NCBI GenBank assembly: GCA_049276515.1
Contig: JBASWO010000194.1
Location: forward strand, 1 to 10,096
DNA length: 10,096 nt
Reading direction: 5' to 3'
DNA from: JAATFY01 sp049276515
GTDB taxonomy: Bacteria; Pseudomonadota; Alphaproteobacteria; UBA9219
This document shows positions 1-6,402 of the stretch, in pieces. How positions within the stretch are numbered: the first letter of the stretch is position 1; each line of letters begins with the position of its first letter. A program made the translations under genes and the position numbers. The notes under the pieces are model-generated. The model was not told the DNA's origin. It saw only the letters and a list, made by a program, of their open reading frames with translations, and ran no database searches.

Positions 1-177
1 GTTATCGTCTGTGATGATCTCCTCGCAACCGGCGGAACAGCAGCAGCAACGGTTGCTTTAGCCAAACAAGTGGGCGCTGAAGTCATTCATGCTGCTTTTA
101 TTATTGAATTGGATTTTCTAGGGGGGCGCAAAAAATTGAACGTGCCCGTGAGTAGTTTGCTGAACTACAGCGAATAA
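1..177 (+). CDS. apt: Adenine phosphoribosyltransferase, C-terminal part (5' end outside window)
   Basis: The reading frame is open from base 1 and stops with TAA at 175-177, giving the last 58 residues. They begin with VIVCDDLLATGGTA, the PRPP-binding loop of type I phosphoribosyltransferases: two acidic residues, then ATGGT. They continue with the Apt-typical ending FIIELDFLGGRKKL and a final SLLNYSE. The family converts adenine and PRPP to AMP in the cytoplasm, which is purine salvage. The catalytic loop and the length of the tail match full-length Apt, so the gene looks intact at this end. The stop codon lies 2 bp from the stop of the convergent carboxypeptidase gene, leaving no room for a separate terminator. 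Other type I phosphoribosyltransferases share the loop, but the tail fits Apt best. Confidence 0.93.
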   Translation, partial: VIVCDDLLATGGTAAATVALAKQVGAEVIHAAFIIELDFLGGRKKLNVPVSSLLNYSE

Positions 178-179
178 TT

Positions 180-1505
180 TTAGGGGCTGATGCTGAGGCA
201 ACTCTGCCCTTGTCGCACGAGATATGTGCATGTCGACTGAGCCGTTTTTTTATCAAGCCCCATCAAACGCGCACGAAATAAAGTCACACTCCCCGATGTC
301 ACTTTTTGGACGATAGGGTCGGCGCCAGAAAGTTTTGGTACTGTAGCAACGATGTTAGCAAGCGCTTGCCGGCCAACTTCGGGATCATTATAGGCGCCAA
401 TTTGTATACCCCACTCGCCTTCTTCTGTCGGCTCCGCAAGGGGTGTTACAACACGTGACTTGGGAGCGGTTAGAACAGCTTTTGGTGCTTTAATAACAGG
501 GGTTTCTTGCACTGAAGATGAGAGCATATCACGTGAGGGGAACAGCATCACCATTTTGCTCGGTAATTTCACATAGGATGAGTTTTCACCATCATCATTG
601 GTATCGCCTTGCGCAAGAGCGATGCGCGATGGACGACTACCGCGTGCCTGTGCAAAAGCTTGATCAAGTAATTGTGCCATTTGATTATCGCGTGATGTCG
701 CTGAGCGCCCACCAAAGACAACACCAATAAGACGCGTTCCACCTTGCGTTGCCGAAGCCACTAAATTAAATCCGGAAGCCCGGATGTAGCCGGTTTTAAT
801 TCCATCCATACCATCATAGCGTTCCATCAAACGATTATGATTGTGGCGATTGATACCTGCGTAAGTAAAATTCTCGGTGCTGAAGTAAGAGTAATATTGT
901 GGAAAATGATAAATCAAAGCATGGCCCAGCATTGCCATATCACGTGCTGTTGTGACTTGATCGGGATCGGGGAGACCTGATGGATTATCAAAGCGCGATT
1001 TTGTCATGCCAAGCGCACGCGCTTGACGCGTCATGAGCTGACCAAATCCGCGCGAGCTGCCACCCAAGGCTTCAGCGATAACAACGGCGGCATCATTTGC
1101 AGATTCTGTTACCAATCCTAAAATGGCATCTTCAACTTTAATCGTATGTCCGGCGCGTAGGCCAAGCTTTGATGGCGATTGCTCGGCTGCATTGAGAGAA
1201 ACGGGTAAAGATTGCCCCAAACTTAAGCGTCCATTTTCTAATGCCTGAAACACCACATAGAGCGTCATCATTTTTGTCAGGGAAGCTGGATGCCGCAAAC
1301 TGTCCGGGCTGCTGGAATGAAGAATGCGACCACTTTCAGCTTCGATCACAATATCGGCATAGCTAGCGCTGCGCGCTACGAGGGAAGAGCTTTGACGGGG
1401 CTTGTGTTTGGTATGCTTTTTGGGCTTGGCCTCAGCAACACCTAGTGAAAGGCAGCTTATAAGGGCAATGAGTAATGGGATTCTTATGAATTTGGCTTTA
1501 AACAA
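180..1505 (-). CDS. D-alanyl-D-alanine carboxypeptidase (peptidase S11) with C-terminal SPOR domain
   Basis: The product is a 441-residue exported DD-carboxypeptidase of the PBP5/PBP6 type, which trims the terminal D-Ala from peptidoglycan pentapeptides in the periplasm. All three active-site motifs are present: S75-L-T-K78 (nucleophile and general base), S135-A-N137 and K237-T-G239. A hydrophobic signal sequence covers about residues 8-22, with a likely signal peptidase I site after AEA26. A possible lipobox (LISC18) lies within it, so a lipoprotein is not excluded. A low-complexity linker (about 295-360) leads to a SPOR domain (about 363-438, starting EWGIQIGAY). SPOR domains bind glycan strands stripped of stem peptides and often target division sites. 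The start codon is TTG at 1503-1505: a purine-rich AAAGAGAAG lies just upstream, an in-frame stop is 7 codons upstream, and the next ATG (codon 79) would remove the signal and the active-site serine. The SPOR fusion is common in alphaproteobacteria. Confidence 0.93.
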   Translation of the reverse strand: MFKAKFIRIPLLIALISCLSLGVAEAKPKKHTKHKPRQSSSLVARSASYADIVIEAESGRILHSSSPDSLRHPASLTKMMTLYVVFQALENGRLSLGQSLPVSLNAAEQSPSKLGLRAGHTIKVEDAILGLVTESANDAAVVIAEALGGSSRGFGQLMTRQARALGMTKSRFDNPSGLPDPDQVTTARDMAMLGHALIYHFPQYYSYFSTENFTYAGINRHNHNRLMERYDGMDGIKTGYIRASGFNLVASATQGGTRLIGVVFGGRSATSRDNQMAQLLDQAFAQARGSRPSRIALAQGDTNDDGENSSYVKLPSKMVMLFPSRDMLSSSVQETPVIKAPKAVLTAPKSRVVTPLAEPTEEGEWGIQIGAYNDPEVGRQALANIVATVPKLSGADPIVQKVTSGSVTLFRARLMGLDKKTAQSTCTYLVRQGQSCLSISP

Positions 1506-1584
1506 TGGCTTCTCTTTAGCTGATTATGGTGATTCGCCAAGGAGTTACAGCATTATCCCCTGTCAGGCCTAAAGCAAGCTCTTG

Positions 1585-1613
1585 TTGACATTGTGGATAA
1601 AATAGGTCATTAT
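1585..1613 (+). promoter_or_regulatory. Sigma70-type promoter for the phasin gene
   Basis: A perfect -35 box TTGACA (1585-1590) is followed, after exactly 17 bp, by CATTAT (1608-1613), which matches the -10 consensus at 4 of 6 positions. It points at the phasin gene and predicts a start of transcription near 1620, leaving a leader of about 80 nt. The promoter is read from sequence only; no activator site is recognised. Confidence 0.6.
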
Positions 1614-1701
1614 TGTGCAGTGCAACATAACCCGCCAGGCTTATGGGTGTTAAGTGCAAAAGATCAAAAAAACCAAATCGTCTAAATCCAAGGAGACCGT
1701 C

Positions 1702-2115
1702 ATGACCCCCGCTGCTGAACAGATCGAAAATCACATGGAACGCGCGACACACGGCCTTATGCAGGGTCTCGAAGATGCCAACGGTATGGCACGCGAACAA
1801 ATGGACGCTGCTATGAAATCAGCCGCAGCTCTCAGCAAGGGTATGGAAGAAATCGCCCGTAATACAAGCGGTCTTTTACAAGACTCCTTCAGCCGCAGCT
1901 ATGCAGCTAGTAAGCATATGATGGAAGCTAAGAACCTGCGCGAAATCGTCGATATGCAAAGCGAATTGGCAAAAGAATGTTTTGATTGCTGGGTCGCTGG
2001 CACCGGTAAAATTTCCGAAATTTCTGCTCGTATGGCCCAAGATGTTTTTGGCCCTCTCAGTGAACAAGCTAACAGCCATATGCAAAAAATGACCCACCGC
2101 GCCCGCGCGATCTAA
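1702..2115 (+). CDS. Phasin family protein (polyhydroxyalkanoate granule-associated)
   Basis: The product has 137 residues, almost entirely amphipathic helix, with heptad-like spacing of Ala, Met and Leu and alternating charges. This fits the alphaproteobacterial phasin family (Phasin_2 type). Typical pieces are the segment SRSYAASKHMMEAKNLREIVDMQSEL, here split by position at about residues 61-87, then the conserved aromatic FDCW near 93-96, and a C-terminal stretch SARMAQDVFGPLSEQ. Phasins coat the surface of intracellular polyester granules and limit their coalescence. The start is set at ATG 1702 because AAGGAG lies 6 nt upstream. A GTG at 1654 opens the same frame, but it has no ribosome binding site and would add only a Lys/Ser-rich leader that includes the Shine-Dalgarno sequence itself. 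The gene stands alone between its own promoter and a strong terminator. No PHA synthase or depolymerase gene is in the window, so the granule role is by family. Confidence 0.85.
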   Translation: MTPAAEQIENHMERATHGLMQGLEDANGMAREQMDAAMKSAAALSKGMEEIARNTSGLLQDSFSRSYAASKHMMEAKNLREIVDMQSELAKECFDCWVAGTGKISEISARMAQDVFGPLSEQANSHMQKMTHRARAI

Positions 2116-2131
2116 AGGGTTTCCTCCCAAG

Positions 2132-2163
2132 CCCCCTGTGCTGCAAGGCGCAGGGGGTTTTTT
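2132..2163 (+). terminator. Strong intrinsic terminator after the phasin gene
   Basis: A GC-rich stem pairs 2132-2142 with 2147-2157 (CCCCCTG against CAGGGGG in the outer part, with two G-U pairs further in). It is closed by a GCAA tetraloop of the GNRA type (2143-2146) and followed immediately by six T residues (2158-2163). It lies 16 bp after the phasin stop codon and should isolate this gene from the next one. Confidence 0.92.
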
Positions 2164-2224
2164 ATTGCCTTTGCCTGCTTTGTGATTTGGCGTTAGTCTT
2201 GAGGCGTTCACCACAGGTCATTCT

Positions 2225-2470
2225 ATGTCTATTGCTATACTTGCTGCCTGGAGCGTTATTCTTGGTCTCGCCATGATGTCAATTGGCGGTCTTGTTTTAT
2301 GGGCTTATGGAGCCAGACGCGCACGCATAGATTTTTCTGCAGCTGGCCCCGAGGCTGACGCTACACAAAATTTCCACATGAAGCTCGTGCGTTGGTTTTT
2401 TATTTATGGCGTTCTCGTGATTGCGCTTGGCGCTGCCCTTCTCTTTTGGGGCGGCTCTATTTTATTCTAA
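2225..2470 (+). CDS. Small two-helix membrane protein of unknown function
   Basis: I do not recognise this 81-residue protein. Two hydrophobic segments, about residues 5-28 and 56-79, flank a polar loop of about 27 residues that begins with a positive cluster (ARRAR, about 30-34) and contains acidic residues (PEADATQ). The basic cluster after helix 1 suggests that the loop is cytoplasmic and both termini are periplasmic, but this is inference. The start ATG at 2225 has a weak AGG 7 nt upstream and no better alternative. The gene lies 60 bp after a strong terminator, so it probably has its own promoter in that short gap, although I see no convincing -35/-10 pair. It ends 6 bp before the stop of the convergent hybrid kinase gene. 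Coding is supported by continuous hydrophobic patterning across both helices. Confidence 0.7.
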   Translation: MSIAILAAWSVILGLAMMSIGGLVLWAYGARRARIDFSAAGPEADATQNFHMKLVRWFFIYGVLVIALGAALLFWGGSILF

Positions 2471-2510
2471 GTGAGCTTATTTATCTTTATCCATAAGCTC
2501 ACGAATTTTT
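2471..2510 (+). terminator. Intrinsic terminator overlapping the end of the convergent kinase gene
   Basis: A perfect 10-bp stem pairs GTGAGCTTAT (2471-2480) with ATAAGCTCAC (2493-2502) around a 12-nt loop, followed by GAATTTTT with five T residues (2506-2510). It starts directly after the stop codon of the small membrane protein. The stem and loop contain the stop and last codons of the opposite-strand hybrid kinase gene. On the minus strand the run after the hairpin is only weakly T-rich, so it serves the plus-strand gene best. Confidence 0.75.
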
Positions 2511-4189
2511 CGCGCAAGATCTGTTTTCCTATAAGGCTTACTCAGCAATTCTAATTTTTTATTGGTGGCCATTTTTTGTTGCTCCTCAACAGCAATACCT
2601 GGAAAACCAGATATCAGTAAGACAGGAGCTTTAGGGTGAAAAACTAAGGATTGGCAGGCCACATCAAAGCCTGATAATTGGCCTGGCATAACAACATCAG
2701 ACAATAAGAAGTCATAAGGTTTGCCAGCCTTGATATAAGCAAGCGCTTTATCGCCATTGATCATCTCAACCGTTTGATAACCAAGATCATGAAGTTGCTT
2801 GATCGTCATTGCCCTTAAATCATTATTATCCTCAATAACGAGGATGGTCTCACCTTTGCCGGCATGGGACGTTGTATTTGTTTTGGTTTCCGTTTTTTGA
2901 ACAATGCCATGATGATGAGGAAGATAAATTTTAATTGATGTGCCACGACCCACTTCACTGTAAATTTTGATGTGTCCTTGTGATTGTTTTACAAACCCAT
3001 ACACCATAGCAAGGCCAAGACCTGTGCCTTTGCCTATTTCTTTGGTTGTAAAAAAGGGCTCAAAAACGCGCGCCATAATTTCGGGCGATATGCCGGTGCC
3101 ATTATCTGCGACATCAATACAAACATAATCCCCTGTTGCAACGCCTGGATTTTGCGCACAGTAATCAGCATCTAGCGTAACATTGCTTGTGCTTAGGATA
3201 AGACGCCCACCTTTCGGCATGGCATCACGTGCATTAATAGCAAGATTGGTAATCACAGATTCTAATTGCACAGGATCAATACGCACTGGCGTCAGATTGT
3301 CGGCAAGATCCATAATGGTTTCAATCGGCTCTCCCAAAACACGCTGCAGGAGTTTAGCCATCTTTGTGACATGTTCATTTACATCAATAATGGTGGGGTT
3401 TAGAGGTTGTTGGCGTGAAAAAGCCAAGAGGGATTTAATGAGTTCGGCGCCGCGCATAACAGCATTAAGCGCAATGGTGCGAGATTCTTCAGCGGCTCCA
3501 GAAACTTTGCCTTCCATCATGTCAAGACTGCCCATGATCAAGCCAAGAAGATTATTAAAATCATGAGCAATGCCGCCCGTGAGTTGGCCGAGCGATTCCA
3601 TTTTCTGCGCTTGCCATAATTCTTGCTCTAACTGCAAACGCTCAGCCTCTATCTTACGATTAGCTTCTTGTATTTCTTGAGCACGCACATAAACTTCAGC
3701 ATCTGTATCATCGATTGGTTTTTTATGGTTGGTTGTTGCGGTTTTATCTTTTTTAAGTCGCACAAAATCCGTGACGTCCATAACACGGTGTATGAGATAA
3801 ATGACTCGGCCCATTTCATCCATCACCGGAGAATTAACAGGGCTCCAGTAACGCTCTTCAAACCCACCACCTTCATGTTCGGGTCTGCGAATATCATATT
3901 TTTGTACAGCCATAGTGTCTGACTGTTTTGTTTTGAGTGCGCGCTCTAAAGAGGCACGCAAATTACGAACGCCGTCGGCTTGTTTATCGCCAGGATTGTC
4001 AGGAAAAGCATCAAAAATACTATGCCCCACAATATCGCAGCGCTGCGTCTTAGTCGCGCGAAGATAGGCTTCATTGGCATCTACAATGATGAAATGGGGA
4101 TTGAGAATGAGGTAAAGACTAGGTGAGGCATAAAACAGTGTTTGAAAATCACTGGGTACCATAGTGCCTTTTTTTTGCTGACCACTCAT
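2477..4189 (-). CDS. Cytosolic PAS-containing hybrid histidine kinase (PAS-HisKA-HATPase-REC)
   Basis: The 570-residue product has no membrane segment. In order it shows a PAS sensor domain (about 15-140, with NPHFIIVDANEAYL), a linker and coiled coil (about 165-205), a HisKA domain with phospho-acceptor H209 in GGIAHDFNNLL, and an HATPase domain. The HATPase carries an N box (ITNLAINARDA, about 313-323), a G1 box (D362-N-G-T-G) and a G2 box (GKGTGLGLA from about 386). A receiver domain (about 448-565) follows, with acidic pocket D454, phospho-acceptor D498 (LLSDVVMP) and K551. The H box style is that of NtrB/PAS hybrid kinases. A soluble signal such as redox state or a small ligand is likely, but the ligand is unknown. 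The start ATG at 4189 has GAGG 5 nt upstream. A TTG at 4234 would add 15 residues containing CPCG, and an ATG at 4162 would remove 9. No partner regulator or Hpt gene is nearby. Confidence 0.9.
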   Translation of the reverse strand: MSGQQKKGTMVPSDFQTLFYASPSLYLILNPHFIIVDANEAYLRATKTQRCDIVGHSIFDAFPDNPGDKQADGVRNLRASLERALKTKQSDTMAVQKYDIRRPEHEGGGFEERYWSPVNSPVMDEMGRVIYLIHRVMDVTDFVRLKKDKTATTNHKKPIDDTDAEVYVRAQEIQEANRKIEAERLQLEQELWQAQKMESLGQLTGGIAHDFNNLLGLIMGSLDMMEGKVSGAAEESRTIALNAVMRGAELIKSLLAFSRQQPLNPTIIDVNEHVTKMAKLLQRVLGEPIETIMDLADNLTPVRIDPVQLESVITNLAINARDAMPKGGRLILSTSNVTLDADYCAQNPGVATGDYVCIDVADNGTGISPEIMARVFEPFFTTKEIGKGTGLGLAMVYGFVKQSQGHIKIYSEVGRGTSIKIYLPHHHGIVQKTETKTNTTSHAGKGETILVIEDNNDLRAMTIKQLHDLGYQTVEMINGDKALAYIKAGKPYDFLLSDVVMPGQLSGFDVACQSLVFHPKAPVLLISGFPGIAVEEQQKMATNKKLELLSKPYRKTDLARKIRELMDKDK

Positions 4190-4294
4190 CGACGCCTCTA
4201 ACCCCAGATCATAGCCACAAGGACAATTAGGCAAAAGCGATTACGAAGAACTAAATTTGGGCATACAAAGGTATGAAGATTTGCCTTTTATGAT

Positions 4295-4690
4295 TTAGAC
4301 GCGCGCGAAGCCGAAATAATAAATACAAGCCAGGCTCACAACCATAAGAATGAGAAAAGTCAGCTGTGATCCTAAAAAGCGTAACGCGCCAGATCCTGCA
4401 ACATCATTACTGCCATAGGCATGAAGAATACGCGCAAGAACCAAAGATCCTCCGAGTATATGAAGGATCAATGGGGGTGTGCCCTTCAACTCAATCATCG
4501 CGAGAAGAATAAGTGTCATGGGCACATATTCAACAAAGCTTGAGAGAACACGCTCTGCTCTTCGCATATCGCGATCTGTTTGTTGACCCTCACCTGTCAC
4601 ACGCACCCAATTTTGCATGACATTGAAAGAGAGAATAACCAAAAGAAGTCCAAGCACGCCGGCATAAATAAGGGTGGTTTGGATAAGCAT
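4295..4690 (-). CDS. MAPEG family membrane protein
   Basis: This 131-residue protein has four predicted membrane helices (about 4-24, 54-70, 73-92 and 106-127). It carries the MAPEG-type core: a polar loop with RRAERVLSSFVEYVPM (about 43-58), where the helix holds the conserved Glu and aromatic residues, and then ARILHAYG (about 86-93). MAPEG proteins include microsomal glutathione transferases and leukotriene synthases. The bacterial members, such as E. coli YecN, are mostly of unknown substrate, so glutathione-dependent activity is only a possibility. The start ATG has GAGG 7 nt upstream. The gene lies 105 bp upstream of the PAS hybrid kinase on the same strand, and the gap contains no clear terminator, so co-transcription is possible. 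It has its own likely promoter at 4728-4756. Confidence 0.87.
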   Translation of the reverse strand: MLIQTTLIYAGVLGLLLVILSFNVMQNWVRVTGEGQQTDRDMRRAERVLSSFVEYVPMTLILLAMIELKGTPPLILHILGGSLVLARILHAYGSNDVAGSGALRFLGSQLTFLILMVVSLACIYYFGFARV

Positions 4691-4727
4691 AGAGCAGCCT
4701 CTTGATGGATAAAGTGCCTTAATCCCT

Positions 4728-4756
4728 ATTATGACCTGGAATTACACTTAGTCCAA
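4728..4756 (-). promoter_or_regulatory. Likely sigma70 promoter for the MAPEG gene, overlapped by an inverted repeat
   Basis: On the minus strand TTGGAC (4751-4756) and CATAAT (4728-4733, 5 of 6 to consensus) are separated by exactly 17 bp. This predicts a transcript start about 30 nt before the MAPEG start codon. A 6-bp inverted repeat, GGAATT (4738-4743) and AATTCC (4755-4760) with an 11-nt spacer, covers the -35 box and spacer and could be an operator. Confidence 0.5.
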
Positions 4757-4821
4757 TTCCGAGATAGGTCTGTAAGGCCTTATAAATCCTACATATTGCG
4801 TATAAAGACGATAATAACTTT

Positions 4822-4850
4822 TTGTTAGCCATAAAGGTCTAAATTATTAG
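4822..4850 (+). promoter_or_regulatory. Possible promoter for the secreted Cys-rich protein gene
   Basis: TTGTTA (4822-4827) and TATTAG (4845-4850) have 17-bp spacing, and each matches consensus at 4 of 6 positions. They would give a leader of about 28 nt before the ATG at 4885. The region is AT-rich, so chance matches are likely; this is a candidate only. Confidence 0.33.
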
Positions 4851-4884
4851 TGGGGCTGGATTATTCAAAGAGATAGATCGAGAT

Positions 4885-6375
4885 ATGAAACGCCTTTCTT
4901 ACATATTTTTGCTTCTTGCAAGTCTTATGTTCGCTTCGTTAGCCGAGGCGAGTGCAGATGATACATCTTATGCTGCTCCGCTCCCTCCTGGCGAATGTAA
5001 TATAACTGGAACAGCAGGTGCAACAGCTTGCCCTACAAGTGCTTCTAATCTTTCCATTTTGGGTACAGGAACTTATAGCGGCGTTCGCACAGATCCAGGG
5101 AATGCGCTCGGTGCCATAGATGTTTGGGGTAAATGCCGCTACGTCAACAACGTATCAAGCGGCGCAAATTCAAAATCACTCTTTGTCCCTTTTCGTACAT
5201 CAGCTGAATGGGAAGCCTTTATAGGACCTGGCGCCACATCAAATTCTGCAGTGGTCAATCTTCTCCATTGCTCAAAACCACAAACCAATCTTCCCATCAA
5301 CCCAAGCTCAGCAGCCATAGCGCCAAGTCCAGCGACGCGTTTTGTGGATGAGCCCAATTATTATCCTTGCGCAGCCAATGGAGCTGGGGCTTGTACAAAT
5401 AATCCAACCTGGTCAACGACAGTTACATTCACATCCAACCCACCAGCACCTGGTGCTAGTTGGACTGAAACAGCGACAGCAACATTCACAGGGTTAGATT
5501 CTGATTTCGGTAATAGCTGGCAAACACCAGCATCTGTGAGTTACACAGCAACAGCTGCGGCGTGCGGCGCATCGAACGGCGGTAGCTTTGCGAGTGCGCC
5601 AAGTAGTGGTTTATGTTCTGCCGGTGCCTTTGCCGGTAGCTTAGCAGGAGCAGGTCCTTGGAGTTGGACCTGCACAACAGGCCAGCCCCCTGTGCCTGTT
5701 GCTTCATGCGGCGCAACAGCTACCGTTTGCACGCCTTATACGGGCTGCGATGGTTTTGATAATGTGACTTATGATTGCGGCGGCACAGAAATTGGTCGCG
5801 ACGTCAATAGTCCCGCTTGCGGTTATACAGGCTGTAGCCCTTCTTCTCATTGCCAAGGCTTTGATTATGTAACCTTGGATTGTAGCAGCGTAGAAATAGG
5901 CCGCTCCGTCAACAGCCCTATTTGTGGCTATACATGCACTACCCCTACCTCATCCTGTGAAGGTCTTGATTACGTCACAAGAGATTGCTTGGGGGCTGAA
6001 ACAGGACGAGATGTAGGCAGCGCGACATGTGCTGTATGCACACCGAACGCAACGACTGAATATGGCGCTTGCAGCGCAACATGTGGTGGCGGAACACAAA
6101 CTGTCACTGTTAAAGATAGCTGCGGCAATGTCACAGGCAGCTCATCGCAGACTTGCAACACAACTGCATGTCCACCGGTTGAGGTGTGCGCCTTTACAGA
6201 CAGCGTAGTTGATGTTGATGGCTTCGCAGCTGATGATGGAAGATCATATTGTTCAAACTTTAATCTTTATGACCTTATTTGCAGCCGATTTGGCCTTACA
6301 CGATGCGACATATTCGTAACCGTGGATACGGCTAGCCGTTGCGCTGCAGATACCTATCAGTGTTGGATGGAATAA
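4885..6375 (+). CDS. Secreted cysteine-rich repeat protein with thrombospondin-1-like segment, function unknown
   Basis: The 496-residue product starts with a clear signal peptide (about 1-24, ending AEASA) and contains 34 cysteines, an even number that fits extensive disulfide bonding outside the cytoplasm. Regions in order are: an N-terminal part of unknown fold (about 25-170); a Thr/Ser-rich beta-type stretch (about 175-225); and a segment CGASNGGSF to SWTC to SCGA (227-276), resembling an Ig-like repeat of bacterial surface proteins. Three tandem 35-residue repeats follow (282-386). Next is a thrombospondin type 1-like segment (390-430: CSATCGGGTQ, then C413, C424 and C429). The C-terminal Cys-rich domain (435-493) has six cysteines. 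There is no LPXTG motif, membrane anchor, autotransporter barrel or obvious type I secretion signal, so the final location (periplasm, outer surface or medium) is open. It converges on another Cys-rich secreted protein gene, 15 bp away. I do not recognise a named family for the whole protein. Confidence 0.82.
   Translation: MKRLSYIFLLLASLMFASLAEASADDTSYAAPLPPGECNITGTAGATACPTSASNLSILGTGTYSGVRTDPGNALGAIDVWGKCRYVNNVSSGANSKSLFVPFRTSAEWEAFIGPGATSNSAVVNLLHCSKPQTNLPINPSSAAIAPSPATRFVDEPNYYPCAANGAGACTNNPTWSTTVTFTSNPPAPGASWTETATATFTGLDSDFGNSWQTPASVSYTATAAACGASNGGSFASAPSSGLCSAGAFAGSLAGAGPWSWTCTTGQPPVPVASCGATATVCTPYTGCDGFDNVTYDCGGTEIGRDVNSPACGYTGCSPSSHCQGFDYVTLDCSSVEIGRSVNSPICGYTCTTPTSSCEGLDYVTRDCLGAETGRDVGSATCAVCTPNATTEYGACSATCGGGTQTVTVKDSCGNVTGSSSQTCNTTACPPVEVCAFTDSVVDVDGFAADDGRSYCSNFNLYDLICSRFGLTRCDIFVTVDTASRCAADTYQCWME
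5728..6042 (+). repeat. Three tandem 35-residue (105-bp) cysteine repeats inside the secreted protein
   Basis: Units span residues 282-316, 317-351 and 352-386. The anchor motif C-x-G-[FL]-D-x-V-T-x-D-C begins at residues 288, 323 and 358, an exact 35-residue period. It is followed by E-x-G-R and then a Cys 14 residues after the anchor's second Cys. Cysteine offsets within a unit are 0, 6, 16 and 30; in unit 3 the first Cys is shifted by one (C351). The DNA copies have diverged at many third positions, so the duplication is old and the protein pattern is under selection. Confidence 0.85.
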
Positions 6376-6376
6376 G

Positions 6377-6402
6377 AACCCGCAGAACGATCAGGGGTTT
6401 TT
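6377..6402. terminator. Weak hairpin between convergent secreted-protein genes
   Basis: AACCC (6377-6381) can pair with GGGTT (6395-6399), followed by a few T residues on the plus strand. An alternative 6-bp stem pairs GCAGAA (6382-6387) with TTCTGC (6401-6406). Both are short. This is the only terminator-like structure in the 15-bp gap and the adjoining coding ends. Confidence 0.35.

Noticed and set aside
1654..1701. GTG start 16 codons upstream for the phasin
   Set aside because: It has no ribosome binding site, and the segment contains the AAGGAG that serves ATG 1702.
1516..1800. Minus-strand open frame of 94 codons across the phasin promoter and 5' end
   Set aside because: It covers the phasin promoter and ribosome binding site, has low-quality composition and overlaps a well-supported gene on the other strand.
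1876..2214. Minus-strand open frame of 112 codons opposite the phasin gene
   Set aside because: It is antisense to the phasin gene, runs through its terminator hairpin and has no family resemblance.
3183..3566. Plus-strand open frame of 127 codons inside the PAS hybrid kinase
   Set aside because: It is antisense to the conserved HisKA and HATPase region; the kinase reading frame explains the sequence.
4262..4275. Small hairpin CATAC-AAAG-GTATG after the MAPEG gene
   Set aside because: It has only 5 bp of stem and no T tract; it is too weak to call a terminator.
4773..4782. 10-bp palindrome TAAGGCCTTA between the MAPEG and secreted-protein genes
   Set aside because: It is short enough to occur by chance and is not placed convincingly against either promoter.
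5728..6042. Tandem repeats as a CRISPR or satellite array
   Set aside because: The 105-bp units are diverged at the DNA level and are plainly coding, with an exact cysteine pattern at the protein level.
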